Positions 36,627-45,678 of a stretch of 64,000 nt of DNA are shown here, in pieces (positions within the stretch are counted from its first letter, which is position 1; each line of letters starts with the position of its first letter). Location of the stretch: contig NZ_JAHHZF010000003.1 in the NCBI RefSeq assembly GCF_018729455.1, forward strand, positions 347,052 through 411,051, read 5' to 3'. The notes under the pieces were generated by a model. It ran no database searches, was not told where the DNA came from, and worked only from the letters and a program-made list of their open reading frames with translations. Both the position numbers and the translations under genes were made by a program. The stretch is from Prosthecodimorpha staleyi. Lineage in GTDB: Bacteria; Pseudomonadota; Alphaproteobacteria; Rhizobiales; Ancalomicrobiaceae.

Positions 36627-38114
36627 ATGACAGGCGGCGACAGGCTCAAGGCGCGGCTCCCGCGCGGTTTCGTCGACCGTATGCCCGACGAGATCCGCGC
36701 CGTCGATGCGATGCTGGCGAAGATCCGCGAGACCTACGAACTCTACGGCTTCGAGCCCGTCGAGACGCCGCTGGTCGAATATACCGACGCGCTCGGCAAG
36801 TTCCTGCCCGACCAGGACCGCCCCAACGAGGGCGTCTTCTCGGTCCAGGACGACGACGAGCAGTGGCTGAGCCTGCGCTACGACCTGACCGCGCCGCTCG
36901 CCCGCTATGTCGCGGAAAACTACGAGAAGCTGCCGAAGCCCTATCGCAGCTATCGCGCCGGCTGGGTGTTCCGCAACGAGAAGCCCGGCCCCGGCCGCTT
37001 CCGGCAGTTCATGCAGTTCGACGCCGACACGGTCGGCGCGCCCTCGGTCGCCGCCGATGCCGAAATCTGCATGATGGCCGCCGACACGCTGGAAAATCTC
37101 GGCATCGCCCGCGGCGACTATGTCGTCAAGGTCAACAACCGCAAGGTTCTCGACGGCGTGCTCGAGGTGATCGGGCTGGCCGGGGACGACGCCGCGCATC
37201 GCCGGCTGACCGCGCTGCGCGCCATCGACAAGCTCGACCGGCTCGGCGCCGAGGGCGTGCGCTATCTGCTCGGCGACGGCCGCAAGGACGAATCCGGCGA
37301 CTTCACCCCCGGCGCCAAGCTGACGCCGGAGGCGATCGACACGGTGCTGGCCTTCGTCGGCGCCGGCGCGGCGACGACCGAGGCGACGCTCGACACGCTC
37401 CGCCGCGTGGTCGGCTCCAGCGCGCGCGGCTCCGAGGGCGTCGAGGAACTGGCCGAAATCGGCCGTCTCGTCGCCGCCGCCGGCTACGATGACGGCCGGG
37501 TCCGCATCGACCCTTCCGTGGTGCGCGGGCTCGAATACTATACCGGCCCGGTCTACGAGGCCGAACTGACCTTCGAAATCGTCAACGACGACGGCCAGAC
37601 CGTCCGCTTCGGCTCTGTCGCCGGCGGCGGGCGTTATGACGGCCTCGTATCGCGCTTCATCGGCGAGCCGGTGCCGGCGACCGGCTTCTCGATCGGCGTC
37701 TCGCGGCTGACCGCCGCGCTGAAGAGCCGCGGCCTGATCGGCGGCCAGACCGCGCCGGGCCCGGTCGTCGTGCTGGTCATGGACCGCAGCGAGACCGCCC
37801 GCTATCAGGCGATCGTGGCGCGCCTGCGCGCCGCCGGCATCCGCGCCGAACTCTATCTCGGCGGCTCCGGCATGAAGGCGCAGATGAAATATGCCGACCG
37901 CCGCCGCGCGCCCTGCGTGGTCATCCAGGGATCGGACGAACGCGACCGCGGCGTCGTGCAGGTCAAGGATCTGATCGAGGGCAAGCGCCTGTCCGGCACG
38001 ATCACCGACAACAAGGAATGGCGCGAAAGCCGTCCGGCGCAGTTCGAGGTGTCGGAGGCGCCCGAGGCACTGGTGCCGGCCATCCTGGCCCTGCTCCAGG
38101 GCGAGAAAGGCTGA
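36627..38114 (+). CDS. hisS: Histidyl-tRNA synthetase
   Basis: A 495-residue class II tRNA synthetase that charges tRNA(His). Motif 2 region: [29 protein letters not shown]; histidine-specific signatures: [14 protein letters not shown] and [11 protein letters not shown]; motif 3: [16 protein letters not shown] with GFSIGVSRL. The C-terminal anticodon-binding domain covers about 405-490. The ATG 36627 gives the length typical of alphaproteobacterial HisRS. It leads the hisS-hisZ-hisG run; linkage with histidine biosynthesis genes is usual in Hyphomicrobiales. Confidence 0.96.
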   Translation: MTGGDRLKARLPRGFVDRMPDEIRAVDAMLAKIRETYELYGFEPVETPLVEYTDALGKFLPDQDRPNEGVFSVQDDDEQWLSLRYDLTAPLARYVAENYEKLPKPYRSYRAGWVFRNEKPGPGRFRQFMQFDADTVGAPSVAADAEICMMAADTLENLGIARGDYVVKVNNRKVLDGVLEVIGLAGDDAAHRRLTALRAIDKLDRLGAEGVRYLLGDGRKDESGDFTPGAKLTPEAIDTVLAFVGAGAATTEATLDTLRRVVGSSARGSEGVEELAEIGRLVAAAGYDDGRVRIDPSVVRGLEYYTGPVYEAELTFEIVNDDGQTVRFGSVAGGGRYDGLVSRFIGEPVPATGFSIGVSRLTAALKSRGLIGGQTAPGPVVVLVMDRSETARYQAIVARLRAAGIRAELYLGGSGMKAQMKYADRRRAPCVVIQGSDERDRGVVQVKDLIEGKRLSGTITDNKEWRESRPAQFEVSEAPEALVPAILALLQGEKG

Positions 38115-38123
38115 GGAGGCCCC

Positions 38124-39359
38124 ATGGCCAGGACGCCGAAGAAGCCCCCCGCGCCCGGCGAGATCACCCGCATGTTCGAGGAGATGGTCGGTGCGCCGAT
38201 GGACGAGTGGCCCGATCCGGACGCCCTTCCGGACGAGGACCCGATCTCCGAACTGATCGACCTGTTCGTCGCCGCCGAGGCCGAGATCGTCTCGCCGCCC
38301 ATCCTGCAGCCGGCCGACGTGTTCCTCGATACCGCCGGCGAGGACATCCGCCGACGCCTGTTCGTGACCACCGGCGCGGACGGCGAGGAACTCTGCCTGC
38401 GGCCGGATTTCACCATCCCGGTGTGCCGGGAGTATCTCGCCCGCGGCGTGCCCGGCCGGGTTTCCGCCATGGCCTATATGGGCTCGGTCTTCCGCCAGCG
38501 CCCCGGCGAGAGCGGCGAGTTCCAGCAGGCGGGCATCGAACGATTCGGCGAGACCGAGCGGCCGCGCGCGGATGCCGAGATCTTCCGGATGGCGATCGAG
38601 GCGACCGAGCTGTTCGACGTGCTCGATCCGCAGATCGAGATCGGCGACGAGGGCCTGTTCACGGCGCTGCTCGAAGCGCTGGAACTGCCCCTGCCCGTCC
38701 GCCGGCGCCTGCGCTCCCTGTTCGGCGACCGCGCCAAGCTCGAAGCCGGCCTCGAGCAGCTGGTCGCACGCGACGGCGGCGACATCGTCGCCCATGCCGG
38801 CTTTCTCGGCGCGCTGGCCGGCGCCAATCCGGAGGCGGCCCGCGCGGTGGTCGAGGACCTGCTGGCCATCGCCGGCATCACGGCGGTCGGCGGGCGCACC
38901 GCCCACGAGATCGCCGACCGCTTCCTGCAGCAGGCCGCACTCAAGGCCGAAGGCGGCCTGACGCGCGAGAAGGCCGACACGATCGGCCGCTTCCTCACCA
39001 TTTCGGGCGATCCGGTCAAGGCCGCGCGCGAGCTCGACCGCTTCCAGCGCGAGATGCATATCGACATCGCCGAGGCGGTCGCGACCTTCCGGGGACGCTC
39101 CAAGGCCATGAAAGCGCTCGGCATCGATCTTGCGTCGCTGGCCTTCCGCGCCGATTTCGGCCGCAACCTCGACTATTACACCGGCTTCGTCTTCGAGATC
39201 CGCGACCCGGCCCGCAAGGACGGCAAGCCGGTGGTCGGCGGCGGACGCTACGACGGACTGATCGAGCGGCTGGGCGCCCGGGTCTCGGTGCCGGCGGTCG
39301 GCTTCTCCATGTGGCTCGACCGGTTGGCCGGCGTGGAACTGGACGGGGGGCTGGCGTGA
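38124..39359 (+). CDS. hisZ: ATP phosphoribosyltransferase regulatory subunit HisZ
   Basis: A 411-residue HisRS-like protein without the anticodon-binding domain. It activates HisG and mediates histidine feedback. Class II core signatures remain ([36 protein letters not shown]) but tRNA-charging elements are degenerate. GAGGAGG precedes the ATG 38124, 9 bp after the hisS stop. Its stop overlaps the hisG GTG start (GTGA), so the two subunits are translationally coupled. Confidence 0.92.
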   Translation: MARTPKKPPAPGEITRMFEEMVGAPMDEWPDPDALPDEDPISELIDLFVAAEAEIVSPPILQPADVFLDTAGEDIRRRLFVTTGADGEELCLRPDFTIPVCREYLARGVPGRVSAMAYMGSVFRQRPGESGEFQQAGIERFGETERPRADAEIFRMAIEATELFDVLDPQIEIGDEGLFTALLEALELPLPVRRRLRSLFGDRAKLEAGLEQLVARDGGDIVAHAGFLGALAGANPEAARAVVEDLLAIAGITAVGGRTAHEIADRFLQQAALKAEGGLTREKADTIGRFLTISGDPVKAARELDRFQREMHIDIAEAVATFRGRSKAMKALGIDLASLAFRADFGRNLDYYTGFVFEIRDPARKDGKPVVGGGRYDGLIERLGARVSVPAVGFSMWLDRLAGVELDGGLA

Positions 39360-40336
39360 GCGAGGGCGATCTCGTCATCGGCGTACCGTCCAAGGGGCGG
39401 CTGCAGGAGAATGCCGCCGAATTCTTCAAGCGCTCGGGACTGTCGATCCTGCAGCCAGGCGGCGCGCGCAACTATCGCGGCCGGCTCGGCGGCATCGAGG
39501 GCGTCGAGGTCGCCTTCCTGTCGGCCTCCGAGATCACCAAGGAACTCGGCGCCGGCAATATCCATTTCGGCGTCACCGGGCTCGATCTGGTCCAGGAGAC
39601 CATCCCGGCCTGGTCCGACAAGGTGCATCTGGTCACCGAGCTCGGCTTCGGCCATGCCGACGTGGTGGTCGCCGTGCCGATGGCCTGGATCGACGTGGCG
39701 ACGATGGCGGATCTGGCCGACATCGCCTCGGAGTTCCGGCTCCGCCACGGCCATCACCTGCGGGTGGCCACCAAATACATCAATCTGACGCGCCGCTTCT
39801 TCGCCCAGCAGGGCATCGCCGCCTACCGCATCGTGGAAAGCCTCGGGGCGACCGAGGGTGCGCCGGCGGCCGGCAATGCCGAGGCGATCGTCGACATCAC
39901 CTCGACCGGCTCGACCCTGACCGCCAACAACCTGAAGGTCGTCGGCGACGGCGTCATCCTGAGGAGCCAGGCGCATCTGGTCGCCTCGCTGACCGCCGCA
40001 TGGACCGTCCGCGCCCGTGCCCAGGCCCGCGCCATCCTCGACCGGATCGCCGCGGAAGCCGCCGCGCGCGGGCTGAGCGAGGTCCGTGCCGCGGTGCCGG
40101 ATCCGGCCGCCGCCGCAGCGATCGCCGCAGCCCTCGGCGCCACGACCCCGTTCGGCGCCGACCAGCCGGGACCGCTGGTCCTGCATCTGCCGACCGCTCG
40201 GGTGCCGGGGCTCGCCGCGGCCCTGCGCGAGCAGGGCGCCTCGGTCGTCACCGCCGCCCGGCTCGACTACGTCTTCGCAGCCGCGAATCCGCTCGCCGAC
40301 GGCCTGGTCGCCCGCATCGAGCGCGCGACCGCCTGA
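39356..40336 (+). CDS. hisG: ATP phosphoribosyltransferase catalytic subunit HisG
   Basis: A 326-residue HisG, catalysing the first step of histidine biosynthesis (ATP + PRPP to phosphoribosyl-ATP). It starts with VIGVPSKGRLQENAAEFFKRSG, and the PRPP loop is EAIVDITSTGSTLTANNLKVV. The protein is longer than the short HisG of about 210-230 residues usually paired with HisZ, carrying about 100 extra C-terminal residues, as in rhizobial HisG. The GTG start at 39356 overlaps the hisZ stop. The rest of the his pathway is outside the window. Confidence 0.94.
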   Translation: MSEGDLVIGVPSKGRLQENAAEFFKRSGLSILQPGGARNYRGRLGGIEGVEVAFLSASEITKELGAGNIHFGVTGLDLVQETIPAWSDKVHLVTELGFGHADVVVAVPMAWIDVATMADLADIASEFRLRHGHHLRVATKYINLTRRFFAQQGIAAYRIVESLGATEGAPAAGNAEAIVDITSTGSTLTANNLKVVGDGVILRSQAHLVASLTAAWTVRARAQARAILDRIAAEAAARGLSEVRAAVPDPAAAAAIAAALGATTPFGADQPGPLVLHLPTARVPGLAAALREQGASVVTAARLDYVFAAANPLADGLVARIERATA

Positions 40337-40382
40337 ACCGCCGCGATGGATCCGCCCGGTCCGGGATCGCCGCCGCGACCGG

Positions 40383-41027
40383 TCAGCCGGGCCGCACGAA
40401 GGCAGCGCGATCGGCTTCGCATTCCGCGCGGACGTAGCACCCCTCCAGATGGTCGTTGACCATCCCCATCGCCTGCATGAAGGCATAGACGGTGGTCGGC
40501 CCGACGAAGCTCCAGCCGCGTGCCTTCAGGTCCTTGGACAGGGCCTTGGAGGCCGCGCTGGTCGGATTGGCGGTCAGCGTCGCGTGGTCGAACCGCGTCG
40601 GGCGGGCCGCCGCATCGGGCTCGAAACGCCAGACATAGGCAGCGAGCGAGCCGAACTGCTCGGTCACCTCAAGTGCCCGGCGGGCATTGTTGATGGTCGA
40701 TTCGATCTTGCCGCGATGGCGCACGATGCCGGCATCGGCGAGCAGGCGCTCGACATCGGCGGGCCCGAAGCGCGCCACGGCTTCGGCGTCGAAATGGGCG
40801 AAGGCGGCGCGGAAATTCTCGCGCTTGCGCAGGATGGTCAGCCAGGACAGGCCGGACTGGAAGCCTTCGAGGACAATCTTCTCGAACAGGCGGCGGTCGT
40901 CGGCGACGGGACGGCCCCATTCCCGGTCGTGATAGGCCTGATAGAAGGGCTCGCCGCCATGCCACCAGCACCGGCAGCGGCCGTCCTCGCCGCGCAACAG
41001 ACCTTTCGGCAATTCCTCGGCGATCAT
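40383..41027 (-). CDS. tag: DNA-3-methyladenine glycosylase I
   Basis: A 214-residue Tag-type glycosylase that removes 3-methyladenine from alkylated DNA. The family pattern RCRCWWHGGEPFYQAYHDREWG at the N-terminus holds the zinc-binding Cys and His, FEKIVLEGFQSGLSW is the substrate-pocket region, and the C-terminal GMVNDHLEGCYVR completes the zinc site. Start ATG 41027. It converges on hisG, 46 bp apart. Confidence 0.93.
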   Translation of the reverse strand: MIAEELPKGLLRGEDGRCRCWWHGGEPFYQAYHDREWGRPVADDRRLFEKIVLEGFQSGLSWLTILRKRENFRAAFAHFDAEAVARFGPADVERLLADAGIVRHRGKIESTINNARRALEVTEQFGSLAAYVWRFEPDAAARPTRFDHATLTANPTSAASKALSKDLKARGWSFVGPTTVYAFMQAMGMVNDHLEGCYVRAECEADRAAFVRPG

Positions 41028-41143
41028 GCCCGTCTCCCCGGATTCGAAGGCCGGGAGACTATCACGGGCGGAATGACGGTCGATGTCAGGAGGCCGCGGT
41101 ATCGGCCGGGCCGGATCGTCCCGTCCGGGCGGTCCCGAACCGG

Positions 41144-41848
41144 TCAGGCGAACAGGGCATCGATGTCGTCCTGCGAGGCGATGCCGTTGTCGGTCTCGAG
41201 CGCCGGGCCGTTGAGCAGCGCCTGGTCGCCCATGCGGTGTTCGAGTTCGACCTCGATATCCTTGAAGCTGTCGATGCCGCCCCAGATCTCCATCATGCGG
41301 ATGATCCGCTCCTCGACGAAGCGCAGCGTGTTGACCACCTTGGTGATGCGCTGGCCGGTCAGGTCCTGGAAATTGCAGGCTTCGAAGATCTGGACGACCT
41401 GGTCCTGAATGTCGGTCGCGGTCGCCCGGTTCTCGCCCTTCAGGGTCGAGGCCAATACGGCGGACTGGTTGTCGATGCGCTCGGCGGCGGCGAGGATTTG
41501 CTCGGTCGCCCCTTCGGTGCCGAACACGACGGCGTCGAGTTCGTCGGTCACCCGGGACAGTTCCCGCCCGTTGCAGCCGGAGACGTGCAGGGTGGCGATC
41601 TCGCGCTTGGTCTTGTGGATCGCCTCATAGATCGAGTCGAGCTCGACCTTCAGCTTCATCGCCTCCGTGTGCTCCTTGCGCATGGCCTCGATGGCCTTTT
41701 CGCTGAGCTCCTGGGTCGGCTGCATGATCCGGCGGATCGCCTGCAGTTCCGCCATGATGTCGCGGTACTGGCGGTCGGGACCGGAATCGGACGCTGCGAC
41801 GTCTCCGCGACCGATCGTTTCGATCCGAAACACCTTCCTGGCCGCCAT
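41144..41848 (-). CDS. CheZ-like protein phosphatase
   Basis: A 234-residue, mainly helical protein. It contains the CheZ signature FQDLTGQRITKVVNTL (about 160-175), where the Asp/Gln side chains dephosphorylate CheY-P, and ends in SQDDIDALFA, the CheY-binding tail of CheZ. The N-terminal part is a long helical hairpin (about 55-150). No chemotaxis operon is nearby, and CheZ is not the standard alphaproteobacterial phosphatase, so its response-regulator partner could be a CheY-like protein elsewhere. The ATG 41848 is the first codon of the frame. Confidence 0.8.
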   Translation of the reverse strand: MAARKVFRIETIGRGDVAASDSGPDRQYRDIMAELQAIRRIMQPTQELSEKAIEAMRKEHTEAMKLKVELDSIYEAIHKTKREIATLHVSGCNGRELSRVTDELDAVVFGTEGATEQILAAAERIDNQSAVLASTLKGENRATATDIQDQVVQIFEACNFQDLTGQRITKVVNTLRFVEERIIRMMEIWGGIDSFKDIEVELEHRMGDQALLNGPALETDNGIASQDDIDALFA

Positions 41849-41976
41849 TGATCAACGCCCCGCGCTTTCCATCCCAGTCGAAAGACCATAGATCGATCAC
41901 GCTTAAGAAACGGTTCCCGCACGGCCGTCGGATTTTCCTCGAATCGCTTGCACCTGCCGCCGGGGCCGTCGTAGCG

Positions 41977-42837
41977 ATGACGGCCCAGAACCGGCCGGGC
42001 GCGTCCGGGAGGGAGACGAATGCCTTGCTTCTCTGTCTAAGGCTTGCAGGACTACTTCTGGTAGGCAGCATCGCGGCGGGTGCCGCCACCACCTCTGCGG
42101 CGGTCCATCAGCCGAAGCCGCGCAGCTATTCGGTTGCCGAACTGATCGACGGCTTCGACAAGACGGTGTTCGGCGTCGAATCCGCCGGGCGCGGATCCGG
42201 CGACGAGGCGCGGCGGGTCAAGAAATGGGCCGGGCCGGTCGCCTACCGGATCGTCAATCTCTCAAAGACCGACCGGGTCGCCGCGGCCGAGACCTTCATC
42301 GCCGCCCTCAACCGGACCGTCCGCAACCTGCGTCTCGAACCCGCCCCGGCCGGCAGCCGCGGACCCGGCCTGCTCCTGTTCCTGGTCGACAGGGCCGACT
42401 ATCAGGCCCTCGTCCGCCGCACCGTCACCGACCGGCGCGAGGCGGCCTTCCTGGTCCGGCAGGACTGCTCGGCGGTGACCGGCGGTCCGAAGCCGCATGT
42501 CCTGTCGCAGGCGCTGGTCTTCGTCATCGCCGACGAGGGCGACGACAAGTTCCGCCACTGCCTCGTCGAGGAGCTGACCCAGAGCCTCGGCCCGGTCAAC
42601 GACCATTCGTCGCTCGCCGATTCGATCTACAACGACGACAATGCGGTCGACACCTTCACGGTGTTCGACTGGTTCATCCTCAACATGCTCTATGACGAGC
42701 GCGTGCGCCCCGGCATGACCCGCCGCGAAGCCCGCCGCGTGCTCGGCGCCGTGATTGAGGACAGCCGCGCGCGGCTGGCGCCCCTGACCGCCGAGGGCTG
42801 GCCGGACGACCCGACCCTGTCCCGCCCCGTGCGCTGA
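41977..42837 (+). CDS. DUF2927-domain exported protein
   Basis: A 286-residue protein with an N-terminal signal (ALLLCLRLAGLLLVGSIAAGAA) and a DUF2927 domain covering most of the mature part. Family-like features are RVKKWAGPVAYRI, a Cys pair (DCSAV and HCLVEELTQSLGPVND) and the helical C-terminus NMLYDERVRPGMTRREARR. HCLVEELTQ resembles an HE-type metal motif, which could mean a peptidase-like fold. The start is uncertain: a TTG at 42025 behind GGGAGGGAG would begin directly at the signal peptide. Function is unknown. Confidence 0.75.
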   Translation: MTAQNRPGASGRETNALLLCLRLAGLLLVGSIAAGAATTSAAVHQPKPRSYSVAELIDGFDKTVFGVESAGRGSGDEARRVKKWAGPVAYRIVNLSKTDRVAAAETFIAALNRTVRNLRLEPAPAGSRGPGLLLFLVDRADYQALVRRTVTDRREAAFLVRQDCSAVTGGPKPHVLSQALVFVIADEGDDKFRHCLVEELTQSLGPVNDHSSLADSIYNDDNAVDTFTVFDWFILNMLYDERVRPGMTRREARRVLGAVIEDSRARLAPLTAEGWPDDPTLSRPVR

Positions 42838-43169
42838 ACCCCGCCGACCCGTTGATCCGGCGCGAGACTTCGCCCCGTCCAGCCCCGTGACTGGCCGTGC
42901 GGCGCCGCCTCCGTATGGTGAACCATTAACCCTGCGCAGGCGCAACCGACGCTTAACCATAAGAGAAGGTTTCCGCCGACGCCGGTCCGTTCACCATGCC
43001 GGCATTCACCATTCGGTGGCAACTCGCGCCGAGACTCCGGGACCAAGGCCGGCCTCATGCCGGCTGCGACCGCCGGTGTCCTTCGCGAGATCGGCGGTGG
43101 CGCGACTCCCGTTTTGTAACCGCAGCGTCGCCCGGAACCCGTGGTTCCGGGCATTGCAGAGTGTCGCCC
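42838..43169. promoter_or_regulatory. Leader of the L,D-transpeptidase gene: TTAACCAT site and a perfect hairpin
   Basis: The 332-bp gap has no gene. TTAACCAT (42952-42959) matches the octamer reported for CtrA half-sites in alphaproteobacteria, and ATGGTGAACCATTAACC (42914-42930) lies nearby. A perfect hairpin, GCCCGGAACC-CGT-GGTTCCGGGC (43130-43152), ends 17 bases before the start codon. Both are sequence observations; regulation is inferred. Confidence 0.45.
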
Positions 43170-44018
43170 ATGCCGCACGACCGTGCCGTCCTCCTTGCCC
43201 TGACGGGCCTCGCCACACTGGGTGCGGGTCTCGTCCTTTCCGGGGCCGCCCCCGCGACCGCCCAGGACTCCCGTTTCGCGCCGCGCCCGCCGGTGGTGCT
43301 GTCGCCGAACCTGACCGAACCCTGGATGCTCCAGCTCCGGCCGCGCTACCGCGACATGACCGATGCCGCACTGCCCGCCCCGGCGGCCGTGGCCACGCCC
43401 GCCCCGATCGCCATCGCGGCGCCGGCCGCCACCCCGGAACCGGGGCCTGTCGCCGTGTCGGCGCCCGCGCCGGGGACCGGCTTCTTCGCCGCCTTCGGCC
43501 TGGCTCCGACGCCGGAGAGCCATGTCGACCGGCAGGTGCCGGCGCCGGCCGCGCGCCGGGCCGTGCGCGAGGTGCGCGACGAATTCCTGCCGACCGTGGT
43601 GCCCTATCGCGGGCCGCACACGCCCGGCACGATTGTGATCGACACCAATGCGCGCCATCTCTTCCTGGTCCAGGAGGGCGGCACCGCGCGCCGCTACGGC
43701 GTCGGCGTCGGCCGGCCGGGCTTCGAATGGGCCGGCGAGCACCGCGTCACCCGCAAGGCGGAGTGGCCGTCCTGGCGCCCGCCGGCGGAAATGCTGAAGC
43801 GCCAGCCGAAGCTGCCGCGCTTCATGGAGGGCGGCCCCGGCAATCCGCTCGGCGCGCGCGCCATGTATCTCGGCTCGTCGATGTATCGCATCCACGGCTC
43901 CAACGAGCCCTGGACCATCGGCCAAGCGGTCTCCTCGGGCTGCATCCGCATGCGCAACGAGGACGTGACCGATCTCTACGAACGGGTCAAGGTCGGCACC
44001 CGCGTCATCGTGATGTGA
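43170..44018 (+). CDS. L,D-transpeptidase (YkuD/ErfK family)
   Basis: A 282-residue exported enzyme. A signal peptide (1-31, ending ATAQ), a Pro/Ala-rich spacer (about 65-105), then the YkuD domain (about 150-282) with the catalytic motif HGSN...AVSSGCIRMRNEDV. The Cys in SSGCIRM is the nucleophile and the upstream His in RIHGSNEP is the second catalytic residue. Such enzymes form 3-3 peptidoglycan crosslinks or attach proteins to peptidoglycan, which is important in polar-growing Hyphomicrobiales. The ATG 43170 starts the signal peptide. Confidence 0.93.
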   Translation: MPHDRAVLLALTGLATLGAGLVLSGAAPATAQDSRFAPRPPVVLSPNLTEPWMLQLRPRYRDMTDAALPAPAAVATPAPIAIAAPAATPEPGPVAVSAPAPGTGFFAAFGLAPTPESHVDRQVPAPAARRAVREVRDEFLPTVVPYRGPHTPGTIVIDTNARHLFLVQEGGTARRYGVGVGRPGFEWAGEHRVTRKAEWPSWRPPAEMLKRQPKLPRFMEGGPGNPLGARAMYLGSSMYRIHGSNEPWTIGQAVSSGCIRMRNEDVTDLYERVKVGTRVIVM

Positions 44019-44033
44019 TCTTCCCGGCCGGAC

Positions 44034-44657
44034 TCAATGGCCGCTGCGCACGGTCGCGGCGGCCACCCCGGCGCCGATCAGCAGCGTGCCGCCGACCCGG
44101 TTGATCGCCCGGATGGTACCTTCCCGGCGAACGAGGCCGCGCGCCCGGGCGGCGACCAGCGCGTAGGTGAAGGCGTTGGCGAAGGCGAGCGTCAGGAAGG
44201 TCGCCTCGAAGATCAGCATCTGGGTCAGGAAGTCCCCGGCCGGATCGAGAAACTGCGGCAGGAAGGCGACGAAGAAGGTGATGCTCTTCGGGTTGAGCGC
44301 CGTCACCAGCCAGGCATGGGCCAGCATCCGGGCCGCCGAGGCCGCATCCCGGCGCGGCTCCGCCTCCAGCCGGCCGCCGGCGCGCCAGAGCTTGACGCCG
44401 AGCCAGATCAGATAGGCCGCACCGATCCATTTCAGCACCGTGAACACCGTCGCCGAGGCCGCCAGCAGCGCGCCGATGCCGAGCATCGACAGCGTCATGG
44501 CGGTGAAATCGCCGAGCGCGACGCCGACCGCCATCGGCAGGGCCGTCCGCCAGCCCGCGCCGAGCGCATAGGACACGACCAGCAGGATGGTCGGCCCGGG
44601 AATCACCAGAAGGACCGCGGAGGCGGCCGCAAAGGCGAGCCAGGTGTCGAGGGGCAT
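44034..44657 (-). CDS. LysE-family exporter
   Basis: A 207-residue membrane protein with about six helices of the LysE/RhtB type. The signature VLLVIPGPTILLVVSYALGAGWR near the N-terminus and the loop WLVTALNPKSITFFVAFLPQF are diagnostic. It exports amino acids or related solutes. The ATG 44657 matches the typical N-terminus MPLDTWLAFAAAS; a longer frame passes through the heptamer repeat and is spurious. It converges on the L,D-transpeptidase gene. Confidence 0.9.
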   Translation of the reverse strand: MPLDTWLAFAAASAVLLVIPGPTILLVVSYALGAGWRTALPMAVGVALGDFTAMTLSMLGIGALLAASATVFTVLKWIGAAYLIWLGVKLWRAGGRLEAEPRRDAASAARMLAHAWLVTALNPKSITFFVAFLPQFLDPAGDFLTQMLIFEATFLTLAFANAFTYALVAARARGLVRREGTIRAINRVGGTLLIGAGVAAATVRSGH

Positions 44658-44686
44658 GGGCGGGCTCCGGGGTGGTTTAGGTTGTG

Positions 44687-44728
44687 GGCAGTCGGCAGTC
44701 GGCAGTCGGCAGTCGGCAGTCGGCAGTT
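44687..44728. repeat. Six-copy heptamer tandem repeat (GGCAGTC)
   Basis: Six consecutive copies of GGCAGTC, the last ending in T. It lies 30 bp upstream of the LysE-type gene's start codon. The related heptamer GGCAGTG occurs at 14452-14487 and, inverted, inside the repeat units at about 22820-22862 and 23103-23143. The remainder of the 443-bp gap (44658-45100) shows no gene. Confidence 0.9.
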
Positions 44729-45100
44729 CGATGGTGCGCCCGATCTCGGGCACCGGCAAGGGGTGGGAGCGCCGCACGGGCGGTCGTCGGTCCGGCGGGC
44801 GTTGGGGGTTCGGTCCGTGAATTATGGCGTTGCGGGCGGGCATGGCGGGATGCGGCCGGCAGCGCGGCGGCGCGGCGGCGAACGCGCCTTTCGGCGATTG
44901 CGGCAGCGCCGTTAACCCGACGCGGCGACGGCCCACGCCATCGCGGTGCGTCCGCCGTTCCGCACGGGCGCCGGACCCCGCGTTCAACCGATGAACGGTG
45001 CATGAAACGGGCTCTCAGCCTCGGTGCATGCGCGGTCGGCTAGAACGGGCGTCAAGTCGAGCCGCCCTTCGCCGGCCAACCAGAACCCGAGAGACCCGCC

Positions 45101-45502
45101 ATGATCCGCTCCGTCGCCCTCGCCACCCTGTCGATCGCCCTCTTTGCCGGTGCCGCGGGCGCCGCCGAGATCGTCACCAACGGCGCGGCGGACGCGACCG
45201 GCTCGCATCCGATCCGGCCGATTGAGGCCTTCGTCGAGGTGGTCGGCCAGGATCGCTTCGCCGGCTACTTCGTGACCGACGAGCATGGCTGCGCGGTCAC
45301 CCTGGTCCGTGCCGCCGCCAGCGACGAGGCGCTGGCCCATCCGATCGCCCGGATGGCGCTGATCGTGCAGCCGTCGGGCCGCATCGACATTCCCTCCAGC
45401 GGCGGTCAGGCGCTGCGCATCGCCTGCGCCAGCGGCGCCGGTGAAATGCGGATCGGCACTCTCGACCGCAACCTGCCGCCGCGCCGGACGCTGATCGACT
45501 GA
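45101..45502 (+). CDS. Hypothetical exported protein
   Basis: A 133-residue protein with a clear signal peptide (residues 1-21, ending AGAAE) and a small mature domain containing two cysteines (HGCAVTL and RIACASG) that could form a disulfide. No family was recognised. GAGAGACCC precedes the ATG 45101. It is a single gene between the LysE and antiporter genes. Confidence 0.65.
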   Translation: MIRSVALATLSIALFAGAAGAAEIVTNGAADATGSHPIRPIEAFVEVVGQDRFAGYFVTDEHGCAVTLVRAAASDEALAHPIARMALIVQPSGRIDIPSSGGQALRIACASGAGEMRIGTLDRNLPPRRTLID

Positions 45503-45678
45503 AGCGAGGGAACGAAAGGCACGGCCAAGGCCGGCCGCCCAGCAGTGGCGGCACAGCCCCGGCGGCGGCTCAGCCCCCGCGTCGGCCCGCCCCGCCCGGC
45601 GGGCGAGCCGCGGTCGTGCCGATTGACCGAAGGTCTCCGCCATGGGACCGTCACGCGGGCCCCGAGAGGGACTTCGGC

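Noticed and set aside
36411..39059. An 882-codon reverse open frame across hisS and hisZ
   Set aside because: It is antisense to two well-supported genes and has biased, repetitive composition without any domain.
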